Positions 52,041-61,960 of a stretch of 64,000 nucleotides of DNA are shown here, one piece after another. How positions within the stretch are numbered: the first letter of the stretch is position 1; the number at the start of each line of letters is the position of its first letter. This DNA is from Epiperipatus broadwayi (taxonomy: Eukaryota; Onychophora; Udeonychophora; Euonychophora; Peripatidae): assembly GCA_028023455.1 (NCBI GenBank), contig JAQFVV010012531.1, positions 58,001-122,000 on the forward strand, written 5' to 3'. Made by a program: the position numbers and the translations under genes. The notes under the pieces were generated by a model that did not search any database, had not been told where the DNA came from, and saw nothing but the letters and a program-made list of their open reading frames with translations.

Positions 52041-52125
52041 CTTACAAGTTGAACTCGCACCCTTAGATTTTTGAATATTGAATTTAAGGCAAATGCTCTA
52101 CCAACTAAGCTATTCTGTCAAAGGC
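52041..52125 (-). other. tRNA-like module (A box, B box), left arm
   Basis: The - strand has TAGCTTAGTTGGTAGAGC (52112-52095), an excellent pol III A box and tRNA D-arm, and about 40 bases on GAGTTCAACTT, a B-box-like T-arm. The anticodon-arm region is AT-rich and does not fold into a clear cloverleaf by eye. It probably derives from a tRNA and is not a working tRNA gene. Confidence 0.6.
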
Positions 52126-52217
52126 AACATATAGTAGAAATTTTATATATTTATATATGAGGGTTGGTTCAAATCCTCCTGAGTCCTCCAATTTTTTTTT
52201 TATTTTTTATAACAAGT

Positions 52218-53219
52218 CTATTTTTTTTTCCTAAGAGCAAGATTAATTAGAGGCTTCCATACATTGTGTATTGTCACACTGGGTTGAATTATAAAATCAT
52301 TTATCATTGTCATATGAGCAGCTTTCTTGAATTTTCTTCTATGCATTTTTCCCTCTTTATCCAATATCTTTGTATTTCCCCACTTGAGCATATGGTCATT
52401 AGTACATACATGATCTGCTATGGTAGACACATCTGTTTTTTTTAAGCATTAGTTTGTGCTTCTTCAATCACTGTTCAACAGGGCGACAGGTCTCATCAAT
52501 GTATTTTCTTCTACATTCACATGGTATTTTATAAATGCAGTTTTTTGTTCTTCAGCATTTTCAGTTTAGGCTTAGTAGAAGTAAGCATTCCTCAAAGTGT
52601 GGTATGGCTTTGGAAAGCAGTTCTCATGTTATATTGACTGCAGATTTTCATTAATTTGTCTGCCATTCCTGGTATGTATGGATACACTACCATATCAATA
52701 ACTGTTTTATCTTTTGGTGTCTCTTTGTGTTGTCTATTGAAAGTTTTCCTAATGACTGCTGATAGATAACCATTCTTCATAAGCATTTGTTCTATGTGAA
52801 TCTTTTCTTTTTCCAAATCACTGTTTTCTGAACAAACCTCCTTTGCTGTGTTCTCTAGTAATAAAACAATTTCTTGTTTAGTGCTTGTTGTATGACTGGA
52901 TGTATATGCCAAGTATTTGCCAGTGTGTGTTGGTTTGCTATACACTGTTGTTTTTACTTTTCCCTGTGGGAGTCTTCTCACAAGAACATCCAAGAATGCC
53001 AATTTTTGTTCTTGTTCTGATTCCATCATGAATTCAATTGTATCAATAGGTAGAGTTATTCTAGTTTTTAGACTATCATCATCATATAACCTTTTCCTTA
53101 CAATAGACAATGCCTCATCACATGGAACATTTGTAAACAGACTTTCCACATCAAAGCTTACCAATATGTCAGTTCTTTCCATTTTCATGTTCCAGACTAA
53201 TTCTACAAAGTGCTTAGAT
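52218..53219 (-). pseudogene. PLE copy, left arm, missing RT motifs B and C
   Basis: Read on the - strand from 53219: SKHFVELVWNMKMERTDILV, then reverse transcriptase motif A (SFDVESLFTNVP), then a jump from LPIDTIEF straight to MMESEQEQKLAFLDVLVRRL. The stretch with the catalytic YVDD, present in the right arm, is deleted here. It continues to the region before the endonuclease (NGYLSAVIRKTFNRQHKE), is broken by frameshifts near 52590, and ends in the endonuclease C-terminus at 52430-52218 (IADHVCTNDHMLKWGNTKIL). Confidence 0.9.
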
Positions 53220-54606
53220 TTCCAAGTGCAGAGGTAAAACTACAAGCATTACTCCAGAAGCATTGCAGGTATTTCAGTGATTCAGAAAAAAGAAAATTAA
53301 CTTCATATTTCAGCAAGATTCCTCACCTGTATGGACTGCCTAAAATCCATAAAGACAATGTTCCATTAAAACCTATTGTTAGTTCTAGAAATTCACCATG
53401 TCAAAATTTGTCAAGATTTCTTCTCGAAGTTCTTAGTCTATTGGCGTATAGGACTCAGTCTTTCATCAGGGATTCTAAGCACTTTGTAGACAATAATAGT
53501 CTAAAAACCAGAACAGCTCTATCTATTGATAGTATAATGGAATTATTAACATTCTGTGTAACGACAACATACTTTCAATATAACTTAGAATTCTTCCAAC
53601 AAAATCAAGGGATGCCATGGGATCATCACTGTCACCATTGCTCAGCAACATTTACATGGAAAAACTTGAAACTACAGCTATAAATACTACACCATGTTAC
53701 GTAAAGGGTGGCTTTAATATGTTGATGATACATTTGTGGTATGACCACATGGTGAGGAAAATTACAGGATGCACATTAACAACATATCTCCTACAATTAA
53801 ATTCATGATGGAATCAGAACAAGAACAAAAATTGGCATTCTTGGATGTTCTTGTGACAAGACTCCCTCAGGGCAAAGTAAAAACAACAGTGTATAGGAAA
53901 CCAACACACACTGAAAAATATGTGGCATATACATCCAATCATACAAGAAGCACTAAACAAGGAATAGTACTATCACTATGAAACAGAGCAAAGGAGGTTT
54001 GTTCAGAAACCAGTGATTTGGAAAAAGAAAAGATTCACATAGAACAAATGCTTATGAAGAATGGTTATCCATCATCAGTCATCAGAAAAACCTTCAATAG
54101 ACAACACAAAGAGACACCAAAAGAGAAAACTTATTTGTATGGTAGTGTATCCATACATACTAGGAATTGTGGACAAATTAAAGAAAATCTGCAGTCAATA
54201 TAATATTAGAACTGCTTTCCAAAGTCATACCACACTTCAAGGAATGCTTACTTCTACTAAGTCTAAACTGGAAATGCTGAAGAACAAAAACTGCATCTAT
54301 GAAATACCATGTGAATATGGAAGGAAATACATTGATGAGACCTGTCGCCCTGTTGAACAGTGATTGAAGGAGCAAACTAATGGTTAAAAGAGAAAAAAGA
54401 TGTGTCTACCATGGCAGATCATATATGTACTAATGACCATATGCTTAAGTGGGAAAATACAAAGATATTGGATAAAGAGAAAAAAATGCATAGAAGAAAA
54501 TTCAAGGAAGCTTCTCATATGTCAATGGTAAATAATCCTATAAGTCAACCCAGTGTGGCAATACACAATGTATGAAACCTCTAATTAATCTTGCTCTTAG
54601 GAAAAA
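53220..54606 (+). pseudogene. PLE copy, right arm, missing RT motif A
   Basis: The 53210-53683 frame holds HLYGLPKIHKDNVPLKPIVS (PLE RT motifs 1-2), then jumps from RDSKHFVD to NNSLKTRTALSID, so the segment with motif A is lost. After frameshifts come GSSLSPLLSNIYMEKLET and the catalytic box YVDD at 53718-53729, then LAFLDVLVTRLPQGKVKTTV. The endonuclease follows as CIYEIPCEYGRKYIDETCRP near 54300, with Asp replacing Gly in the usual YIGET. Stops at several places make it dead. Confidence 0.9.
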
Positions 54607-54610
54607 ATAT

Positions 54611-55870
54611 GGTTGTGTTGAAACCGCCGGAGGGTGTGGTTTGTTTGTAAACAAAGATAAATATAATGTTGCCAGGGCCGGGTTTTTTGTTGTTTTTTTT
54701 TTGGGTTTGGTTTGTTTAGCACATTTATAAAAGTAATATCAAATAAAAATTTTAACACAAAAAAATGCATAAAAAAATCAAAAAATGAATTTATAAAAAG
54801 TACTTAATTTTTTTTTATTCTTTTCATTACTTATATTTTTGGTCCGGGGTTTTTTTCTATGCAGTAGTTGGTTGCAGACGGTTGTGGGTTTGCGTCCCGG
54901 CCGGTGCTATGACATATGAAAAAGTACTATCAAATCAATTTTGAACCAAAAAAAATACATCAATTAAAAATGAATTTTAAAAAGTAATTACTTTTTATTC
55001 TTCTCATTACTTATATTTTCCATTCGGTATTCTACGAAAAATCAGCTTCTTATTTTTTTACTTGTTTTATTTTTATAAATTGCAAATAAATATATTTCCA
55101 TTTAACGGTAACATTTACAACCCAAAGTCAAACTTTGGGAAGGGATGTTTACAATTCATAACAGAATGGAATGCAACTCGAAGGTTGACAAAGTTTTGAC
55201 GGTAATTACCAAAAACATAAATATATACGGCAATTAAAACCAACTTTTTGGGCTCTTCAGGAACAGCATGCATGCAGCTTCAAGCTCTTTTGTTTGATAA
55301 CCCTTCCAGAAGTCAGAGAATTGTTTGACAATCGGAAAGTTTCCTATTTTAGCCATTTGATTAAGCTCGCAGTTGTTCTCGCAGAAATGTGACTTAGAGT
55401 GTGATTTGATCCCAATCGATCCCAATCGCGCTTGCACCTACACTTGCCCAATTTTTTGAGCAGAAAACATGGGCTAGGGAAGCATGAGACTATGCTTATA
55501 ATTGTTAATAGACATTCCTAAAACATGGGAGATAGAGGGGAGGTGGTCTTAATGAATATTAAAATAGTTTTGACAATCAGAATTCCAGCTACCCTCACCC
55601 AGTACTGTAGCCAAAAGTGAAATGTGATCACACATCAAAAATGCTTAGCCCAAATCTGAGCTGTCAGCTGACTACTATGCTTCTGCGGCAGATTAAATGT
55701 CATGTTTCTGTGCATTAGCATAGCAGCCACCCAGTACAACAGACTATTTCTAGGCTTACGCATTAGAAATAGAATGTTCGATAGCGGAGGCCGCCTAAAT
55801 GGCATATTTCTGTGTGCTATCATAGAAATAACACCCTCCAGCGGTTTCAACATGCTATTATAAAACAACC
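54611..55870. mobile_element. 1.26 kb insertion with inverted ends in the right PLE arm
   Basis: Absent from the left arm, where the flanking bases are adjacent. The left end ggttgtgttgaaaccgccgg and the complement of the right end (ggttgttttataat..., then gttgaaaccgctggagggtg) form inverted termini. Flanks aaaaaatat and aaaaataat may be a target duplication. Inside are two diverged 130-base direct repeats (54715-54850, 54900-55030) and a GC-richer part at 55220-55870 with an internally duplicated unit (cacagaaatatgccattta / cacagaaacatgacattta on the - strand). No transposase recognised; probably non-autonomous. Confidence 0.5.
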
Positions 55871-55988
55871 AAAAATAATAAAAAAAATCAGACTTGTTAT
55901 AAAAAAATAAAAAATAAAAAAATTGGAGGACTCAGGAGGATTTGAACCAACCCTCATATATAAATATATCACATTTCTACTATATATT

Positions 55989-56073
55989 GCCTTTGACAGA
56001 ATAGCTCAGTTGGTAGAGTGTTTGCCTTAAATTCAATATTCAAAAATCTAAAGATGCGAGTTCAACTTCTAAG
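55989..56073 (+). other. tRNA-like module (A box, B box), right arm
   Basis: Mirror of the left-arm module: TAGCTCAGTTGGTAGAGT at 56002-56019 and GAGTTCAACTT at 56058-56068. Facing it about 80 bp inward, on the other strand, is a second B-box-like site (ggttcaaatcc; left-arm copy at 52166-52176). Confidence 0.6.
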
Positions 56074-56106
56074 TGAATATTGTCACTGTGCATATAGCCA
56101 GAAATA

Positions 56107-56145
56107 CCTGAAGAAGAGTGGAGAATAATAGTACTCAAAACATTG
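56107..56145 (+). ncRNA. PLE tail motif, hammerhead-like, right arm
   Basis: CCTGAAGA, then a better stem II (gagt/actc), then CAAAAC where the left arm has CGAAAC. Each arm therefore has one of the two expected parts damaged. Confidence 0.4.
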
Positions 56146-56888
56146 TGTAATTACTAACCTGTATTGTCTATTTATGTGTTATTACCAACAAGTTATTTTT
56201 ATTTGGAAAGTTTAAATAAAGTTTAAAATTTTCTATACATTCAACATTCACTCATAAATGATGGAAATAGTCCAATATATCACATCTTACACCTCTTTGA
56301 TTATATATTTTCTGTCATTCCTTTCTTGACACATTATGTGTTAAGAAAGGAATGATAGAAAATTGAAAATCAAATAAGCACGATTTACTACACAAAATAA
56401 ATATGTAATAAATTAAAGAGCTAATAGCATTCAAATTATCAAAAAATAGATTTTTTTTAAATCCTTAATAAATTTTAAAACTTATTGACAACCATGATTA
56501 TGATGTTTTTGCATCGAAAGTATATTCAGTTTATATAATTTGGTTTGTTCTCTGTTAGTGTTTTTCGTATTATTAATAATGGCAGAGTATTTTTTATGTT
56601 TAATAGTTATCTATTAAATTCGTTAATATTCATAATCTTCAGAATTATGCCAATGAATTTAAACTAAACATGCAAATTTTAAAATATTGACAAATCTCAA
56701 AATTAGATCATATTTAAATCACTAATTTTGTACTAATATCAAGCACCAAAAAAAAAAATTTAGCAATTTTTAAGTAAATGTTCAACTGAGACAAGGTAAT
56801 TTCTGAAACAAAGAAAAAATATGAAAATATTGTAAAATTATTTATTTAAAAGAATTGAATATTTAGAATTCTGTAAAAATGCAAAAAA

Positions 56889-57425
56889 AGAATCACTGAG
56901 GAAGCCAATAACAGAAACCATTTTGAGGTTGGGGATATTCTGAAAAGCTTATTAAGAGCTATTTGCAAGCTCAGTATATAACACTTGTATAACAAGCTTG
57001 TTAAATTGGGTCATGTGATATATGATTTGATTTCTTTATAATCTTATTTTTTGTTATTAAGGTTTTGGTGATTTTATATTGCTAAAGCCATTAATATATG
57101 ATGTATCTGAACTTAGTTCAGTTCCATATGGCTATTTAAGTTAGATGGTTGGATTGGAAGATGTATGAATGTCTGAAAATTTCAGATTTTTTACTTAATA
57201 GCTATCCATTAGATAACATGCTGGGCTTCTTAGCATGGCATTTTAAATCTAATCCTTGAATATCCTAGCATCTCACTAAGGAAGCCAGTAGTAGAAACCA
57301 GTATGAGGTTGGCTATATTTTGAAAAGCTTGCTAAGAGCTATTTGCAAGCTCATTATATAACATTTGTAAAACAAGCTTGTTAAATTAGATCATGTGATA
57401 TATGATTTGATTTCTTTGTAATATA
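56889..57425 (+). repeat. Diverged direct repeat, period about 377
   Basis: 56889-57050 (cactgaggaagccaataac..., aagagctatttgcaagctca, aacaagcttgttaaatt) recurs at 57268-57425. Both copies begin with a ctgaggaagcc...agaaacc / ctaaggaagcc...agaaacc element that resembles the PLE tail core. Confidence 0.75.
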
Positions 57426-57449
57426 TATATGTGTGTGTGTGTGTGTGTT
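57420..57449. repeat. TA/TG microsatellite
   Basis: Short ta then tg dinucleotide run directly before the exact 149 bp duplication. Confidence 0.9.
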
Positions 57450-57465
57450 GAAAAATATTGTACAC

Positions 57466-57763
57466 TTGCAGTTTAATAAACAATATATATTTTATTGTAA
57501 TCAAAGTTTATGGCTAAAATGTGGGTTGTTATATGTGCTGAATGATGTCTGCAAGGATGAAACAAAGTTATAGTTGATATAGCAGCTCCATTCTATATTT
57601 ATTTTCATAATCTTTTGCAGTTTAATAAACAATATATATTTTATTGTAATCAAAGTTTATGGCTAAAATGTGGGTTGTTATATGTGCTGAATGATGTCTG
57701 CAAGGATGAAACAAAGTTATAGTTGATATAGCAGCTCCATTCTATATTTATTTTCATAATCTT
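57466..57763. repeat. Exact 149 bp tandem duplication
   Basis: 57466-57614 and 57615-57763 read identically base for base. It ends 142 bp before exon E. In a window of old, diverged repeats this is recent, or an assembly artefact. Confidence 0.95.
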
Positions 57764-57905
57764 ATCCGATATCTTTTTTACTCCCTCCAAAATCACTTTT
57801 TTTAAAACCTCTATTTATTTATATTAAACCTTATAACTTTTTTTACAAAAACATGTTGATGTTTTATTGTTAATGTTATTTTATATTTTTTATTCATTAT
57901 TATAG

Positions 57906-58060
57906 TATGAACTTGCACCCCCATTGGTTGATATGCCTACGCCCGAAGATGTAAAGAAAGGTTTGTCTCATGAATTTCAACATCGTAAGAGTTACTTTGA
58001 TTTTTTCGTGACGATGTTGCAACGATTTATGGCACTTTTGTTTCTAAGGCTTTTTTTAAG
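57906..58060 (+). CDS. DCST-like exon E (hydrophobic segment)
   Basis: Acceptor ttcattattatag, consensus donor gtaagt. The exon is phase 0 in, phase 2 out, and reads YELAPPLVDMPTPEDVKKGL, then SHEFQHRKSYFDFFVTMLQR, then FMALLFLRLFL. The last 25 or so residues are a likely transmembrane helix. In DCST1/DCST2 this helix lies just before the cytoplasmic DC-STAMP domain, which should start in the next exon. No such exon was found in 58061-64000. An exact 149 bp tandem duplication lies 142 bp upstream of the acceptor. Confidence 0.75.
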
Positions 58061-58154
58061 GTAAGTATTTTAATATATTATAAATAGAGATTATAAAAAT
58101 GTTTAACATTAAAATTATTTTTTATATCAAAAAATTTGCAATATTTTATTATTT

Positions 58155-58375
58155 TCAACCATTATCGATTCTCTGAAGAATAAAAATTTCTCCAAATAGA
58201 ATCCAATTTTTTTGGTCCATATTCTCCACATTACTTTAGCAAATTCCCTTATCTGTCCATATCATATTTCTAAATGTTTTATAATATCTTAGGTGCATCT
58301 TTTCTAGCAACATCCAAGTCTTTGATTCATACATAAAAAAAATGGTAAATCATTTATTAAAAACTTTTTTAAACA
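58155..58375 (-). mobile_element. RTE LINE fragment, 3' part (very diverged)
   Basis: Aligns along its length with the 3' half of the RTE at 5.2-6.5 kb: aaccattatcgattc against aaccattatcaatcc, gtccaagtctttgattcata against gtccaagtctcagatccata, then the gttaaaaacc-like end. Heavily mutated. Probably the same insertion as 60060-60480, split by the repeats between. Confidence 0.65.
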
Positions 58376-58472
58376 AAAAAAACATATTTAGTTTTAATAT
58401 AAATCAAAAATATAAAAAATGTAATCCATTTTGCTGCTTTTTTATATATTTCAATAAATCACACAATGTAAT

Positions 58473-59410
58473 ATTTGAAATACAGGCACTCTTCACATAC
58501 CTGGAGCCTAATTGTAAGTTTAGGAGATTTGAACTCAGACTTTCAAGCACCCTTCAATTATCCACACTATCTCATACCACTGATACACATGACATAATGT
58601 AGAAAAGATAAATAATCATCAATATATGTATTTCATGCTAAACCAGCACTCATCAGTTGGTCCAGATTATCATCTCACACATATATGTAATCAGTGCTTA
58701 GTTTATATTAAGATAGCAAATCCTTATACTTAATGAACAGGCTTCAATCCACTCCAACCTCCAACTCTTCAGCCATCCATACCATTGAAAATCTGATGAT
58801 GGAAAGCCCAAATGTCGTGCTGATGCCAATATTATTGCCATGCCCATATTGATCTCAAGTCATTCTGACTCCTCATGTATAGGATTTATCTATTTAAATA
58901 CATAGAAGAGGGATGATCAGGATACAGGCTTAATGTGTAAATATTTGAAATACAGTCACTCTTCACATACCTGGAGCTTAATTTTAAAAAATATAGGGAA
59001 TTTAAACTCAGACTTTCAAGCACCCTTCAACTATTCATACTATCTCATACCACTGATACACATGACCACATACATTTAGAAAAGATAAATAATCACCAAT
59101 ATAGTATTTCATGCTAAACCATCAGATTTTCAATGCTATGAATGGCTGAAGAGTTGGCAGTTAGAGTGGATTGAAGCCTGTCCATTAAAGTATAAGGATT
59201 TGCTATCTTCATATAAACTGAGCACTGATTATATGTATGTGTGTGAGAGAGAGATGATAATCTGGGCCAACTGATGAGTGCTGGTTTAGCATGCAATATG
59301 TATATTGGTGATTATTTATCTATTCTACATGTATGTGGTCATGTGTATCCATGGTTTGAGATAGTATGGATAGTTGAAGGCTGCTTGAAAGTCTGAGATC
59401 AAATACCCTA
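58473..59410. repeat. tRNA-related inverted repeat with an extra direct copy
   Basis: Left arm 58473-58797 is inverted at 59121-59410. An additional copy of the left arm start lies at 58943-59120. On the reverse strand of the left copies, agtggtatgagatag and, about 40 bases on, GAGTTCAAATC resemble a pol III A box and B box, so the unit may be a tRNA-derived SINE. It is inserted between the two RTE fragments. Confidence 0.65.
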
Positions 59411-59451
59411 TATTCACACAATATAATATAAAATTATACAACTTTATAATA

Positions 59452-59671
59452 CTAAGCTTGCGTTTTATACACAATTAATGAAGCATTTATTATTAACACT
59501 CATAAAAAGCGCATGCACAATAGCTTGGAAAGGCTAGTCTTTAATGTATTACAATTAATAAAGCTATACATAACAATTGATAAGCTGGGCGCTTTCGGGA
59601 ATTCTATGTTCCCATTAGCTTATCAATTGTTATGTATAGCTTCATTAATTGTGTATAAAACGCAAGCTTAG
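59452..59671. repeat. Nested foldback with exact 33-bp arms
   Basis: 59452-59484 and 59639-59671 are exact reverse complements (ctaagcttgcgttttataca...). Inside, 59551-59586 pairs with 59617-59652 with one mismatch. The loop, - strand, reads gggaacatagaattcccGAAAGCGCC, a hairpin plus GAAAGCGC like the one at 17.9 kb. Confidence 0.9.
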
Positions 59672-60059
59672 ATTATGAGATATTAATGAAGTTATTTTTT
59701 TAATTATTACAACTTTATAATATTTTAAATACAAGTATATTTCATATACTTTATGTAACAGCAATAGTTATATATATATAATCCAAAAAAACTTTTCAGC
59801 AAAGATATTTTTTTTTTTGCCTTTATCAATGTGATGGATCCATTGTAAAACTTTAATTACATAGCATACATTGTGACATCTATCTTTTACATGCAAAATT
59901 AACTAAAACCAATTGTAACGATAGTACAATATGTACAAAAAAGCACGTATATAAATGTATGTTATATAATTTTTGATTCATTTTTCATAAGGCAATTATG
60001 AATTAAATTAATTGGTGTTTTATATATAAAGATATTTTAGTTTAGTTTTAACAGTAGAT

Positions 60060-60480
60060 TATTTCTATCAAAAGCCTTCATAATTTATGATGAACTTTAA
60101 AAACTACGTTTCTATCGGTATTAATAATCTGATTAAGATATCTGTAGTTATTCATTTCTTCTCCACTTTTATTTTCTTATACAAAAAACTATCAAATATT
60201 ATTTTATCTTTTTTCAACTCTATTTTCTTGTTTTATTTGATAATTCTTGCCACATTTCCTGAAGCACTAAAGTTTTATTTGCAAAAACAATATCTGCAAA
60301 ATCTCATTTATTTTTTTTATCTTTCTATTTTAATTCCTCCAAAAAAAACTTTTCATAAAAGCACTTTAAAAAGTTTTGGAACTATGGAATCATCCCAACA
60401 TACATCCTTATCAATATTAATCTTCCTAGGGCTACTGTAGAATATGATCACTGCTCTTGTTTTTGATAAATATTTACCAA
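60060..60480 (-). mobile_element. RTE LINE fragment, internal part (very diverged)
   Basis: ggtattaataatctgattaa, catttcctgaagcactaaag and aaaaagttttggaactatgg match the RTE copies at 5770-6120 in the same order. The catalytic region lies here but is unreadable. The open frame on the + strand (60087-60440) is a shadow. Confidence 0.7.
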
Positions 60481-60730
60481 TTATCATGTTAAAAAACAGT
60501 TAGTGTTAATATATTAAAATTTTCATTGTTGATTTTTAATAATGATTGAACTAGCAAATGTGGACGCGCATGAGCAAGTATCCAAAACTCAAAAATATAT
60601 TTGTACATATTCTGGATTTTTCACTGATATATTTTCAAACTCTTAATTTGTTAAAGTCATAATTACCGCTAAAATAAACCTTTTTAATATTTAAAATTAG
60701 TGACGATAAATGTTTTAAGTAAATTTTTAT

Positions 60731-60918
60731 AATATATGCGGGGTTCGAACTCAGGCTTTCACACAACCCACCACTCTCAGTGCCATATCATATTGCTGAC
60801 CCACCTAGTCACACACATGTTGAAAAGTACATGTGTGTGATCAGGTGGGTCAGCAATATGAGAGGGCACTGAGAGTGGTGGGTCGTGTGAAAGTCTGAGT
60901 TCGAACCCCGCATATATT
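60731..60918. repeat. 188-bp palindrome with tRNA-like T-arm ends
   Basis: Left arm 60731-60819 and right arm 60829-60918 are reverse complements with few mismatches. Each outer end carries GAGTTCGAACCCCGC reading outward, a very good B-box/T-arm. The inner part shares gtgtgaaagtctgag with the 58.4-59.4 kb repeats, so it is the same tRNA-related family. Confidence 0.85.
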
Positions 60919-60919
60919 A

Positions 60920-61682
60920 CATATATAAATGCAGGTTTAAGCCTGTACAATGTATAAATTTTTATGCAAAATTTTTTATTATCTTTAGTAGAAGCTAACT
61001 TGTATATAAAAATTTGCATAGTTTTTATATTAAGCACACCAAATATACTTAGGGACAAAATTATGTTAGTGGTCTATTATAAATGAAACTTTAAACAGTG
61101 TGTAGGTCATTATTCTTCCGTAGATGTTGGATAGTCTAACGGACATTGGATTTTAAAGTTATATGCATACCTAGGATATTACGTATCTCATCACTTTTAA
61201 CAAATGTTCAACTCCACTTTAAAATTATATTAAGTGTTTATTAAAAAGGGGTACTTAATACAATGTATATATGTTTAGTGAAGAATAAATGTTGAAATGC
61301 ATACACAATTAAAGAAAAATCGTAACAATTATTCAAAATTGCAATTAGCCAACAACTTAATGTTGCTTGAATGACTTATTTAGATTTTGTACTACCATAA
61401 TTTCAAATCATAATAAATTTTAAAAATTTGTAAAAATTTATAGGCTTGATAAATGAATACAAATATAAATTTTCATCTGTTTATAAAATTAAGTCTATCG
61501 TTTAACTTCACAATACTGTTAATAAATTAGATATTTATTGCATATTGGGTTTATTCTCAATGTGTTGTTAATTTCATTTATTATTTAGAGTTAGCTGATG
61601 AAAATAAATTAAATCGTACTTATTTTAGTTAACTAAAGGATAACCATTAAAATTAAGTTCTATGGTATATAAATAAATAAGG
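60920..61682. other. AT-rich intron sequence
   Basis: Nothing recognised. Confidence 0.5.
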
Positions 61683-61960
61683 TTCCCATTGATATTGTAC
61701 CGGTCGAAAATGTATGTCCATCCATCAAGATTTAGAATCTAAGCAAAAGTACCCCGCATCCAATCATGCCCGAGATACAGGTCAGGAGCAATCATGAATT
61801 CTAACCTATTTGCCCATTCCCCAAATCTATAACATTATGAACAACACCTACGGTGATACCACATAAATTCATTATATTCCGTTCCGGTGCTACAACGTTT
61901 TACATGAGAACTCAACTGGTGATGATGATGATGAGAGATTGAGTGAACCCAAGATATCAA
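61683..61960 (+). repeat. Less AT-rich segment ending in a GATGAT tail
   Basis: About 270 bases of clearly higher GC run from accggtcgaaaatg to gtgatgatgatgatgagag. A short TGA/GAT repeat tail is typical of RTE LINE and RTE-mobilised SINE 3' ends. I do not recognise the body. Confidence 0.3.

Larger units (their letters stand above)
51640..56530. repeat. 4.9 kb inverted structure: PLE pair inside outer repeat arms
   Basis: Outer arms (51640-51930 and about 56200-56530, with gcat..gcatcaaaatcatggtt and its complement) belong to the dispersed family also at 7.8 and 26.4 kb. Inside lie inverted tail regions (51940-52215 and 55885-56170), then two PLE copies meeting head to head at about 53219. 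A 1.26 kb insertion lengthens the right arm. Confidence 0.85.

Noticed and set aside
55635-55868. 77-codon - strand frame with a repeated HRNM.F motif
   Set aside because: The repeat comes from an internal DNA duplication in a non-autonomous insertion; no protein family is recognised.
56002-56068. Functional tRNA gene
   Set aside because: The A box is excellent, but the anticodon arm and acceptor stem do not form, and the same module occurs in mirror image at the other PLE end.
60087-60440. 117-codon hydrophobic + strand frame
   Set aside because: It is antisense to a diverged RTE fragment; the hydrophobicity reflects T-rich DNA.
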